Program-made: the position numbers and the translations under genes
The notes under the pieces: model-generated
Told to the model about the DNA's origin: nothing
What the model saw: the letters and a program-made list of their open reading frames with translations, nothing else
Databases searched by the model: none
Part shown: positions 1 through 8,280 of the stretch, one piece after another
Numbering within the stretch: position 1 is the first letter of the stretch
Layout of the letters: every line of letters starts with the position of its first letter
From: an uncultured Eubacteriales bacterium
Lineage (GTDB): Bacteria; Bacillota; Clostridia; Lachnospirales; CAG-274
Reading direction: 5' to 3'
Assembly (NCBI GenBank): GCA_905201505.1
Contig: CAJKOJ010000001.1
Location: 1 to 64,000, forward strand
Length of the DNA stretch: 64,000 nucleotides

Positions 1-1998
1 TTGCATGTCAGCGGTGGCTCTAAAAGATTTGGAAGAATTGAAGAAGGAAATACAGTAAGTGATTATGATGCAGAGGAAATAAAGAGAAAAGTTTCCATTA
101 GTTCATCAATTATTCCTGTTGAGTGGCTTGATGAAAAAATTAATTTTATTGATACTCCAGGTTACTTCGACTTTGTTGGTGAGGTTAAAGAGGCTTTGGC
201 TGTTGCTGACCTTGCACTTATCGTTGTAGACGCTAAGTCAGGAATACAGGTTGGTACTGAAAAAGCTTGGGAAATGGCAGCAGAGGCTAATCTTCCTAAG
301 ATGATTATTGTAAATGGTATGGATGATGAAAATGCTAACTGGACAGATGTCTGTGAGGCATTGAAGCAGGCTTTTGGTAAGAGTATAGCTCCTATTCAAG
401 TACCGTTTTATGAAGATGGCAAGTACATAGGTTTTGTAAATGCAATAAGAAGAAAAGCAAGGAAGTTTGAAAATGGTCTTGTTGAACCATGTGATATGCC
501 ATCAGGTCTTGAGGACGAAGTTGAATCAATCAGAAATATGATTGAAGAGGCTGTAGCTGAAACTGATGATGAATTAATGGAAAAATTTTTCGCTGAGGAA
601 AGTTTTACTGAAGATGAAATACATAAAGGCATAAATATAGGTATTCTTGACGGAAGCGTTACTCCTGTTGTTTCAAGTTCAGCAGTTAATACTTTGGGTA
701 TTAGAGTACTTATGAATTCTATTAATAAGTTCCTGCCTCCTACAAATAAGGTAAGACCTACAATGGAAGCAATTAATCCTAAGACTGACGATGTTGTTGA
801 GATCAATTGTGACGAAGCAGAACCTGCTGCTGCTTTTGTGTTTAAAACAATATCTGACCCTTATGTTGGCAGGTTAAGCGTATTTAAAGTATGCAGCGGT
901 GTTATTAAAAAAGATATGATGCTTAAAAATGTTAATAAGAACATTGCAGAAAAAATAGGCAAGATATACATAATAAGAGGTAAAGAACAGATTGAAATTG
1001 ACAGGCTTAATGCAGGTGATATTGGTGCAGTTGCTAAATTGCAGAATACCAGCACAAATGATACATTGGCATCAGCTGACAGACCTGTACAGATGACACC
1101 TATTGAGTTTCCAATTCCATATTTGTCTAAGGGAATTACTCCAAAGACAAAGGGTGATGAAGACAAGCTTGCCGGTGCTGTTGCAAAAATGCTTGAAGAG
1201 GACAAAACTCTTGCATTTAAGGTAGACAAGGAGACAAAGCAGTCTGTAATTACAGGTATAGGTGAATCTCATATTGACGTATTTGTAAATAAATTAAAGA
1301 GTAAATATAAGATTGATGTTGAACTTTCAGAGCCTATTATTCCTCACAGAGAAATGATAAAGAGCAAGGAGCAAGTTAGGTATAAGCATAAGAAGCAGTC
1401 AGGCGGCGGCGGACAATATGGTGATGTTGAAATTGTGTTTGAGCCAAGCGGTGATATGACAACTCCTTATATTTTTGAAGAGCAGATTTTCGGCGGTGCT
1501 GTGCCAAAGCAGTATTTCCCTGCTGTTGAAAAGGGTTTGCAGGAATGTGTGAAGGCGGGTCCTTTAGCAGGATACCCAGTTGTCGGTATTAAGGCTACTC
1601 TTGTTGATGGTTCTTATCACCCTGTTGATTCCAATGAAGTTTCATTCAAGATGGCTGCTGTAGGTGCCTTTAAAGAAGCCTTTAAAAAGGCAAAATCAGC
1701 TATTATGGAGCCTATAAATACAGTTGAGGTTGTTGTGCCTGACAGTTATACAGGTGATGTAATGGGCGATTTGAATAAAAGACGCGGTCGTATATTGGGT
1801 ATGGAAGCAAAGGGAGGTAAGCAGCATATAACTGCTGAAGTTCCTGCTTATGAAATGATTAAATATTCTACAGATCTGAGAAGTATGACTCAGGGCAGAG
1901 GCGAATTCACTATGGAATTTACTCGTTTTGAGGAAGCTCCGCATGATGTACAAGAGCATGTAATTGCAAAAAGAAAGAGCCTTGTTGAAGGTAAATAA
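1..1998 (+). CDS. Elongation factor G-like GTPase (EF-G paralogue), 5' end cut by window
   Basis: A translational GTPase of the EF-G family. The frame is open at base 1 and the part with the P-loop (G1) lies outside, so roughly 25-30 N-terminal residues are missing. Seen: the switch/G3 motif DTPGY at residues 51-55 of the visible part, a domain II region, the domain IV stretch GGGGQYGDV and a full C-terminal domain. The G4 motif reads NGMD (105-108) instead of NKMD, as in divergent EF-G paralogues of Clostridia rather than the housekeeping FusA. Such paralogues are usually annotated simply as elongation factor G, and their exact role in translocation or ribosome recycling is unclear. No tetracycline-resistance assignment is supported. 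Followed by a terminator. Confidence 0.88.
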   Translation: MHVSGGSKRFGRIEEGNTVSDYDAEEIKRKVSISSSIIPVEWLDEKINFIDTPGYFDFVGEVKEALAVADLALIVVDAKSGIQVGTEKAWEMAAEANLPKMIIVNGMDDENANWTDVCEALKQAFGKSIAPIQVPFYEDGKYIGFVNAIRRKARKFENGLVEPCDMPSGLEDEVESIRNMIEEAVAETDDELMEKFFAEESFTEDEIHKGINIGILDGSVTPVVSSSAVNTLGIRVLMNSINKFLPPTNKVRPTMEAINPKTDDVVEINCDEAEPAAAFVFKTISDPYVGRLSVFKVCSGVIKKDMMLKNVNKNIAEKIGKIYIIRGKEQIEIDRLNAGDIGAVAKLQNTSTNDTLASADRPVQMTPIEFPIPYLSKGITPKTKGDEDKLAGAVAKMLEEDKTLAFKVDKETKQSVITGIGESHIDVFVNKLKSKYKIDVELSEPIIPHREMIKSKEQVRYKHKKQSGGGGQYGDVEIVFEPSGDMTTPYIFEEQIFGGAVPKQYFPAVEKGLQECVKAGPLAGYPVVGIKATLVDGSYHPVDSNEVSFKMAAVGAFKEAFKKAKSAIMEPINTVEVVVPDSYTGDVMGDLNKRRGRILGMEAKGGKQHITAEVPAYEMIKYSTDLRSMTQGRGEFTMEFTRFEEAPHDVQEHVIAKRKSLVEGK

Positions 1999-2039
1999 TT
2001 AATTAGTTTTCTCATTTTTTGTTTCTTTTCTTAAAAAGT

Positions 2040-2073
2040 CCCCTTGCAGATTAATTTCTGTAAGGGGATTTTT
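2040..2073 (+). terminator. Rho-independent terminator of the EF-G-like gene
   Basis: Stem CCCCTTGCAG / CTGTAAGGGG with an 8-nt loop, followed by ATTTTTA, 42 bases after the stop codon. Confidence 0.85.
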
Positions 2074-2252
2074 ATGTTTTAATATATATAAGTTGTTTAA
2101 AAATCATAAATATTGCTTAAAAAGTAAAAATTTCAGTATGCACTAAAAAATTACAATAAAAATTTGTTTTGGTTTTTGTTTGGAAATTATAATTAAATAG
2201 CATAAAAAACAGCTATAAATTCAGGATTTAAACATTTAATCTGATTTTCATA

Positions 2253-2732
2253 TTAAACCGATATGGCGATGCCCTGCATAAGGAGTTCTTCAGCCCCGTG
2301 CTTGTCTACTTCTTTTGATAATATAATTTCACTTAAAATTATTTGTCTGGCAGTTCCCATAAGTTTTTTCTCAATATTGGAAAGGCTTTTGTTTTTTTCT
2401 CTTACAAAAAGAGTTTTAAATACCTGCATAACTTTAAGCAAATCTCCTGTTTTAAGTTTTTCCATATTTTCCTTATATCTGAGATTCCAGTTATCAGACA
2501 TTTCAATAATGTCAGCCTCTTCTACAATGTGCATAACATCATCAGGCGGGACAACACTTCTCAAACCGCACTTTTCTGCCTTTTCGACAGATACCATAAT
2601 TTTCAGATTATTTACAGGGATTTTAAGCACATAATAGGTAATCACCTTGCCGTCTATATCCCTGTCTTCTATACCTTCGATAACACCTGCACCATACATT
2701 GGATACACCACTCTGTCGCCTACACTAAACAC
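2253..2732 (-). CDS. CarD/CdnL-family RNA polymerase-binding regulator
   Basis: A CarD_CdnL_TRCF-type protein of about 159 residues. The N-terminal RNA polymerase-interacting domain starts FSVGDRVVYPMYGAGVI and runs into a beta barrel (YYVLKIP...). A helical C-terminal half follows, with the NWNLRYKENMEKL region. Family members bind the RNAP beta subunit and stabilise open promoter complexes. The open frame extends further upstream, but AGGAGG sits 7 bases before a GTG at 2732, which gives the expected family length, so I choose that start. The gene stands alone on the minus strand, about 240 bases downstream of trpD on the same strand. Confidence 0.85.
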   Translation of the reverse strand: MFSVGDRVVYPMYGAGVIEGIEDRDIDGKVITYYVLKIPVNNLKIMVSVEKAEKCGLRSVVPPDDVMHIVEEADIIEMSDNWNLRYKENMEKLKTGDLLKVMQVFKTLFVREKNKSLSNIEKKLMGTARQIILSEIILSKEVDKHGAEELLMQGIAISV

Positions 2733-2940
2733 TGATAATCCTCCTCTCATATTCTTAATAAAAAAACTTTTCACACAATATAATAATAACACATAATTTG
2801 GCAAATTTAAAGACTATTTATTCACAATATATTTTTACCTTTTTTTAGCAAAATATACAAATCCTTTTAACTTATTTATAAGATTAGCAAAATAGCCTTA
2901 TATTTAGATTAATTTTCTTAAAGTAATGCTTATAATGATT

Positions 2941-2967
2941 AAAGCTGCCAAAAAGTGCGGCAGCTTT
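2941..2967 (-). terminator. Terminator-like hairpin after trpD
   Basis: Nine-base stem AAAGCTGCC / GGCAGCTTT with a 9-nt loop, 7 bases past the trpD stop. The U-tract on the minus strand is weak. Confidence 0.6.
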
Positions 2968-2973
2968 AAAAAA

Positions 2974-3990
2974 TTATTTTTTGCTTAGTTCTATGAGATT
3001 TTCAAGTATTTTCATTGCAGCACCGCTGTCAATAGAGTTGGCTGCCGCCTTTATACCTTCAGCCATATTTTCTGCCAGACCTGCAACATAAATGGCAGCA
3101 CCTGCATTAAGCAAAACTATGTTTCTTCTATGACCTTTTTCACCGTTTAAAATATTTTTTGTTATTTCAGCATTTACAACACAATCTCCGCCTTTTATAT
3201 CTTCAATATTAGCATAAGGCATACCAAAATCAGCAGGAGTTACTTCATATGTAATTACCTGATGGTTTTTAATTTCTGATATACGGCTTGTGCCTACGTT
3301 TGTAATTTCATCCATACATCCATTTCCGCAGGCTACAATTCCTCTTTCAACCCCCATTGCAAGCATTGCTTTTGCAAGTGGTTCTGTAAGCTTTTCGCTG
3401 TAAACACCTATTACGGCACCTTTGGCATTACTTGGGTTAGAAATTGGGCCTAGAATGTTAAATATTGTTCTGATACCCATATCACTTCTTGCTTGACCAA
3501 CATTTTTCATAGCTTTGTTAAAAATTTGAGCAAACATAAAGCCCATACCAACCTGTTCAATACATTCCTCTACCTTTTTTGCTTCGAGCATAATATTTAT
3601 GCCGAGGGCTTCCAGAACATCAGCAGCACCGCTTTTGCTTGAAATAGCCCTGTTGCCATGCTTTGCAATGGGTACACCTGCACCTGATGCAACAAATGCT
3701 GATGTAGTAGATATATTAAAGGTATTTGCACCATCGCCCCCTGTACCGACAAGGTCAATATAATTAATTGATGTTTTAGGTTTAACGTGTTCTGCAAGTT
3801 CCTGCATAACAGTTGCACAGCCTACAATCTCATCAATTGTTTCACCTTTAACTCTAAGGGCTGTTAAAAAGCTGCCAAGTTGAGCTTGTGTAGCTTCTCC
3901 GCTTAGCATAATCTTCATAACTTCCTTAGCTTCTGCAAGGGAAAGATTTTCTCCTGTAACGACCTTGTTAATGGCCTCTTTCATATTCAT
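2974..3990 (-). CDS. trpD: Anthranilate phosphoribosyltransferase
   Basis: Transfers phosphoribosyl from PRPP to anthranilate, the second step of the tryptophan branch. At 338 residues it has normal family length. Seen: helical N-terminal dimer domain, PRPP/metal motif GTGGDG at 82-87, NIST at 92-95, and KHGNRA at 110-115 followed by SSKSGAADVLEALG, all canonical for TrpD. Start: ATG at 3990 after AAGGAG; a second ATG two codons later is possible. No other trp gene is nearby. TyrA and AroA, which act on the same chorismate pathway, lie 1.2 kb away on the other strand. No trp attenuator, tryptophan T-box or TRAP-like leader was seen upstream. Confidence 0.95.
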   Translation of the reverse strand: MNMKEAINKVVTGENLSLAEAKEVMKIMLSGEATQAQLGSFLTALRVKGETIDEIVGCATVMQELAEHVKPKTSINYIDLVGTGGDGANTFNISTTSAFVASGAGVPIAKHGNRAISSKSGAADVLEALGINIMLEAKKVEECIEQVGMGFMFAQIFNKAMKNVGQARSDMGIRTIFNILGPISNPSNAKGAVIGVYSEKLTEPLAKAMLAMGVERGIVACGNGCMDEITNVGTSRISEIKNHQVITYEVTPADFGMPYANIEDIKGGDCVVNAEITKNILNGEKGHRRNIVLLNAGAAIYVAGLAENMAEGIKAAANSIDSGAAMKILENLIELSKK

Positions 3991-4159
3991 AACAATAATT
4001 CTCCTTTACACTTTAAAACTTTAATTGGCTAAATAATAACACATTTTTTATGTTTGTTCAATATTTTTTTAATAATTTATATTAATTTTATTCTAAAATC
4101 CAATTGAACAGAATAAAAATAAATAAGTAAACAAGTGAACATACGAAGGGAGTACTAAA

Positions 4160-4795
4160 ATGGAAAACAGCAATGCACAAAACAACTATATAACACTTAG
4201 CGGTCAAATTACATCAGATTTTACTTACAGTCACACAGTATATGGAGAAGCATTTTACAGCTTTTTTCTTTGCTCAAAAAGACTTAGTGATACATATGAT
4301 GTACTGCCAATTACAATTTCAGAAAGATTGTTGATTAATATAAATGTGCAGAGCGGTGATTATGTAACAATTACAGGTCAGCTTCGCTCATATAACAGCT
4401 ATTCGGACAGCAAAACACATTTAATACTTACTATTTTTGCAAAAGAAATTACAATTAATGAGGAAAAAAACAAGGATATAAATAATATACAGCTGAACGG
4501 ATATATATGCAAAAAACCTATATACAGAACAACTCCTTTTGGAAGGGAAATTGCTGATATTCTTCTTGCTGTAAACAGAGCTTATAATAAATCAGATTAT
4601 ATACCGATTATATGCTGGGGAAGAAATGCAGCTTTTGCTGCAAATCTTGAAGTAGGAAGCAATATATTTATAACCGGAAGAATGCAGTCCAGAAACTATC
4701 AGAAAAAGTTATCAGAAACAGAAGTAATTGAGAAAACAGCGTATGAGGTTTCTGTCTCAAAGATTGAATTAACGCCTGATGATATTGACAAATAG
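4160..4795 (+). CDS. Two-OB-fold single-stranded DNA-binding-like protein
   Basis: A 211-residue protein that appears to hold two tandem OB-fold units. The first (about 10-95) contains ITLSGQITSDF and GDYVTITGQLRSY. The second (about 105-205) contains IQLNGYICKKPIYRTTPFGREIADILLAVNR and IPIICWGRNAA, the latter close to the SSB signature (nearly identical to IPIVAWGRNA). SSB proteins coat single-stranded DNA in replication and repair. The acidic C-terminal tail of housekeeping SSB (DDDIPF) is not seen, although the protein ends TPDDIDK. So it is probably a divergent paralogue, not the main SSB. Start supported by AAGGGAG 8 bases upstream. Stands alone. Confidence 0.72.
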   Translation: MENSNAQNNYITLSGQITSDFTYSHTVYGEAFYSFFLCSKRLSDTYDVLPITISERLLININVQSGDYVTITGQLRSYNSYSDSKTHLILTIFAKEITINEEKNKDINNIQLNGYICKKPIYRTTPFGREIADILLAVNRAYNKSDYIPIICWGRNAAFAANLEVGSNIFITGRMQSRNYQKKLSETEVIEKTAYEVSVSKIELTPDDIDK

Positions 4796-4864
4796 AACAA
4801 AATCAGTTATTATAAATGTATAGAAAACTTATGTTACTGTTGCTAATCAGAAAGGAGAATACAT

Positions 4865-5068
4865 ATGAAAAGTGAATTATATGTTCAATTTAAGGGCAAC
4901 GATGTTGATACTAAGGCGTTATTAGAAATGGCAAAGGAAATCTGGAAGTCTGACGGCAATAAAGTAAAAGATTTAGATACAGTTGAGCTTTATTATAAGC
5001 CTGAAGAGGGAAGATGTTATTATGTATTTAACGGTCAGGGATCTGACGATAGCTTCTTTGAAATTTAA
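4865..5068 (+). CDS. Small DUF6465-type protein
   Basis: A 67-residue acidic protein with no signal peptide or membrane segment. The pattern YVQFKGNDVDTKALLEMAKEIWK, then LDTVELYYKPEEGRCYYVFNG, matches what I know as DUF6465, a small family common in Lachnospiraceae with no known function. In relatives this module often follows a long Ala/Lys-rich N-terminal tail; here it stands alone. AAAGGAG lies 7 bases before the ATG, and a strong terminator follows 15 bases after the stop, so it is a well-defined single-gene unit. Confidence 0.75.
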   Translation: MKSELYVQFKGNDVDTKALLEMAKEIWKSDGNKVKDLDTVELYYKPEEGRCYYVFNGQGSDDSFFEI

Positions 5069-5082
5069 TGTACATATTTTAA

Positions 5083-5116
5083 GGGTTTTCACTTTAAAGT
5101 GAAAACTCTTTTTTAT
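5083..5116 (+). terminator. Rho-independent terminator
   Basis: Stem GGGTTTTCACTTT / AAAGTGAAAACTC followed by TTTTTTATT, directly after the small DUF6465 gene. Confidence 0.85.
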
Positions 5117-5183
5117 TATTACTTGACCTATATGATTATAAATGATAAAATTAAATAAGTATGCAGACATAAGAGGTGTAAGT

Positions 5184-6269
5184 ATGAAAAACATAGGTAT
5201 TATAGGTCTTGGGCTAATAGGCGGTTCTCTTGCCAAATGTTTTAGAAACAAAATAAAAGATGTTAAAATAACTGCTATGAACAGAAGTGAACAGTCACTT
5301 TTAGATGCCAAATCAGATAGTATAATAGATGAATATTCTCTAAATGATATGTCTATATTCAGAGATTGTGATATAGTATTTGTATGCACGTCTGTAGACA
5401 AAATTCCTGAGTATGTTGAAAAACTTTTGCCTTATATAAAAAAGGATTGTATTATTACAGATGTGGGGAGTACTAAGAAGAATATATATAATGAAATGCT
5501 CAAATTTCAGAATATTAATTTTATAGGCGGACATCCAATGGCAGGTTCTGAACAGACAGGCTATAAATCTGCTAAGGCACACCTTTTTGAAAACGCCTTT
5601 TACATACTTACCCCAAACAATATTGTCACAAAAACAATGCTTGATAATATGCTTGCACTTGTAAGGCTGACAGGTGCAGTTCCGTTAGTGCTTGATCCTG
5701 ACTGCCACGATTATACTGTTGCTGCCATAAGTCATGTGCCTCATATTATAGCTTCAGCTCTTGTAAATACAGTAAAAGAACTTGATGATGAGAAATGTTA
5801 TATGCATTCTCTTGCAGCAGGGGGATTTAAGGATATTACAAGAATAGCAAGTTCTTCGCCTGAAGTGTGGAGCAGTATATGTAGTGATAACAAAGAGAAG
5901 ATACTCAAAGTTATTTCAAAATTTAAAGAAAATATTGAAGAAATAGAATTAGAAATTAAAGGCGACGACAATCTTTACGACTTTTTTGATGAGGCAAGAG
6001 AATATAGAAATACATTTGCTAACAGAGCACCTCTTACAATTTGTACTCAATATGAAATTTACATAGATGTTGCAGACCAGCCCGGAGCTATTGCAACAGT
6101 TGCAACACTTTTAAGTGTACATAATATTAATATTAAAAATATAGGAATTATAAATAACCGTGAATATTCAGATGGTGCATTGCAAATTGTTTTTAGTGAA
6201 CCTTCTCATAAGGAAAAATCTATTGAAATACTGAAATCAATGAATTATACGGTTTTAAACAAGGAGTAA
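5184..6269 (+). CDS. tyrA: Prephenate dehydrogenase with C-terminal ACT domain
   Basis: Oxidatively decarboxylates prephenate to 4-hydroxyphenylpyruvate in tyrosine synthesis, using NAD(P). Seen: Rossmann motif GLGLIGG at residues 8-14, GGHPMAGSE in the catalytic domain, the helical dimerisation domain, and an ACT domain near the C-terminus (QYEIYIDVADQPGAIATVA...). ACT domains in this family usually confer tyrosine feedback inhibition. The open frame begins at 5142, but the Rossmann fold must start at MKNIGIIGLG, and AGAGGTG stands 5 bases before the ATG at 5184. Four bases separate the stop from aroA, so the two are surely co-transcribed. Confidence 0.95.
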   Translation: MKNIGIIGLGLIGGSLAKCFRNKIKDVKITAMNRSEQSLLDAKSDSIIDEYSLNDMSIFRDCDIVFVCTSVDKIPEYVEKLLPYIKKDCIITDVGSTKKNIYNEMLKFQNINFIGGHPMAGSEQTGYKSAKAHLFENAFYILTPNNIVTKTMLDNMLALVRLTGAVPLVLDPDCHDYTVAAISHVPHIIASALVNTVKELDDEKCYMHSLAAGGFKDITRIASSSPEVWSSICSDNKEKILKVISKFKENIEEIELEIKGDDNLYDFFDEAREYRNTFANRAPLTICTQYEIYIDVADQPGAIATVATLLSVHNINIKNIGIINNREYSDGALQIVFSEPSHKEKSIEILKSMNYTVLNKE

Positions 6270-6272
6270 ACA

Positions 6273-7547
6273 ATGGATAAAATAATCAGTTCAAAAACAG
6301 GTCTTAAAGGTAACATTAAAATTCCGGGGGATAAGTCAATATCACATAGAGCAGTTATGTTCGGCAGTATTGCAAAAGGAGATACAGAAATTACAGGATT
6401 TTTGAAGGGTGATGACTGTATGTCAACTATTTCCTGTTTCAGAAATCTTGGTATAGATATTAATGTATCAGAAGATAAGGTTATTGTACATGGAAAAGGC
6501 TTGCATGGACTTACTGCACCTGAAGAACCGCTTTATGTTGGCAACAGCGGTACTACTATAAGGCTTATTTCAGGTATTTTGTCTGCACAGTCATTTGATT
6601 CTGTTTTAAATGGAGACAACTCAATACAAAAGAGACCGATGAAAAGGGTAATAAACCCACTTGCTGAAATGGGAGCTGAAATTGACAGTACAAATAATGG
6701 TTATGCACCTCTTACAATACATGGTACAAAGCTTAAAGCCATTGAGTATACAATGCCAGTTGCATCAGCTCAGGTAAAGTCTTCAATTTTGCTTGCCAGC
6801 CTTTTTGCTGAAGGGACAACTATAATTAATGAACCTGTTGCATCAAGAGATCATACAGAAATAATGCTGAATTATTTTGGGGCAGATATTAAAAATAAAG
6901 ATGGTGTAATAACAAGTACACCTGTTAATGAACTTTATGGCAGGAGTTTAGAGGTTCCGGGTGATATATCCTCTGCGGCCTTTTTTATGGTAGCAGGTCT
7001 TATTGTTCCGAATTCTCACCTTATTATAGAAAATGTAGGTATTAATCCTACAAGGACTGGTATTATTGACGCATTAAGAGCAATGGGCGGTTATGTTGAA
7101 ATACTTAATGAAAGAAGGTCCGGAGGAGAGCTTGTAGGTGATATTGAGGTTAAAACATCACAGCTTAAGGCGACTACACTTGAGGGAAGTATAATACCGA
7201 GAATGATAGATGAAATACCTGTGTTTGCAGTTGCTGCTCTTTGTGCAGAAGGTACAACATACGTTAAAGATGCAGAGGAATTGAAGGTAAAGGAATCTAA
7301 CAGAATTGCTACAATGAGTACAGAACTTGATAAAATGGGTGCAATTATTACAGAAACTGATGATGGTATGATTATTGAGGGGGGACAGAAGCTTAAAGGC
7401 AGTACTGTCTATTCACACTTAGACCACAGAGTTGCAATGAGCTGTGCTACAGCAGCACTTATTGCTGACGGAGCTACAACTATTACTGATGCAGATTGTG
7501 TGGGAATATCTTTCCCTAATTTCTATGAGATATTAGAAAAATTATAA
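6273..7547 (+). CDS. aroA: 3-phosphoshikimate 1-carboxyvinyltransferase (EPSP synthase)
   Basis: Joins shikimate 3-phosphate and phosphoenolpyruvate to EPSP, the penultimate step to chorismate. It has 424 residues, normal length. Conserved segments: [10 protein letters not shown] near the N-terminus, [27 protein letters not shown], a [10 protein letters not shown] region carrying the catalytic acid, KVKESNRI and HLDHRVAMS. Start ATG follows AAGGAGT, whose sequence overlaps the end of tyrA. Coupled with tyrA, it pairs the step making the chorismate precursor with the tyrosine branch. Confidence 0.96.
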   Translation: MDKIISSKTGLKGNIKIPGDKSISHRAVMFGSIAKGDTEITGFLKGDDCMSTISCFRNLGIDINVSEDKVIVHGKGLHGLTAPEEPLYVGNSGTTIRLISGILSAQSFDSVLNGDNSIQKRPMKRVINPLAEMGAEIDSTNNGYAPLTIHGTKLKAIEYTMPVASAQVKSSILLASLFAEGTTIINEPVASRDHTEIMLNYFGADIKNKDGVITSTPVNELYGRSLEVPGDISSAAFFMVAGLIVPNSHLIIENVGINPTRTGIIDALRAMGGYVEILNERRSGGELVGDIEVKTSQLKATTLEGSIIPRMIDEIPVFAVAALCAEGTTYVKDAEELKVKESNRIATMSTELDKMGAIITETDDGMIIEGGQKLKGSTVYSHLDHRVAMSCATAALIADGATTITDADCVGISFPNFYEILEKL

Positions 7548-7623
7548 TTTTTGTAAAAAATATTAAAAAAATGTTGCCAAAAATGCCATATTATTGTATA
7601 TTTATTTATGAGGTGGTGTTTTT

Positions 7624-7986
7624 ATGTCGAAATCAGTTAATCAAAAGTTAAAAATTTTTTATCTCAGAGAAATTTTATTGTCAAATACTGACAGAAACCA
7701 TTATATGACAATGAACGAAATCATTGAAACGCTTAATTTAATGGGAATAAAAGCTGAAAGAAAGAGTATTTACAGTGATATTGAGCTGTTGAGGGAAATG
7801 GGGCTTGAAATATGTAACCATAAAAGATTGGGGTATGCTGTGGTCAAAAAGGATTTTGATATTTCAGAAATCTCACTTATAATTAAAGCCTTAAATAATG
7901 TTGATATTATAGACTGTCAAAGGCAAAATATTATTTTAAAATTAAAAAATATGCTTAGTAAATATGAAATCCAATTATTAGAGTAA
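7624..7986 (+). CDS. Short winged-helix protein resembling the N-terminus of WYL regulators
   Basis: A 120-residue protein with an HTH_11/DeoR-type winged helix: LKIFYLREILLSNT, then MNEIIETLNLMGIKAERKSIYSDIELLREMGLEIC, then a wing (HKRLGYAV). The linker DFDISEISLIIKALNNV is the one that normally leads into a WYL effector domain, but the protein ends soon after (YEIQLLE), so the ligand-binding part is absent. It may be a naturally short DNA-binding protein or a remnant of a longer regulator; no frame continuing into a WYL domain was seen downstream. GAGGTGG lies 8 bases before the ATG. It might regulate the pectate lyase just downstream, but nothing in the sequence proves that. Confidence 0.65.
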   Translation: MSKSVNQKLKIFYLREILLSNTDRNHYMTMNEIIETLNLMGIKAERKSIYSDIELLREMGLEICNHKRLGYAVVKKDFDISEISLIIKALNNVDIIDCQRQNIILKLKNMLSKYEIQLLE

Positions 7987-8004
7987 TAAAGCTGATTTAT
8001 TATA

Positions 8005-8057
8005 TTTAGGCTGTCGATAATTACATTTAAGCAAAATGTAGTTATCGACAGCCTAAA
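8005..8057. terminator. 24-bp near-perfect hairpin between HTH gene and pectate lyase
   Basis: Arms 8005-8028 and 8034-8057 pair over 24 bases with a single G-T wobble and a 5-nt loop. It lies 19 bases after the HTH gene stop. There is no real U-tract on the plus strand. It probably ends transcription or protects the 3' end, but could be a mobile palindrome. The rest of 7987-8280 is AT-rich leader of the lyase gene, with a TATAAT at 8232-8237 as a possible -10 element. Confidence 0.55.
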
Positions 8058-8280
8058 ATTGTTGATATTCTATATTAATATTTACCAAAAAAAATAGTGA
8101 AAATATGTTAAAAAACGACAAAATTTTGTTGTTTAAGGTTTTTTAATTAAAAAGTAATAGTTTGTTCACAATATACGAGTAATATTAACTTTGTAGCTTT
8201 ATGTAAATATATTAATATTCAAATGGATTTAGTATAATATTTGTGGCTTTAAGTCACCTTTAAAAGGAGGAAATTTTAAA

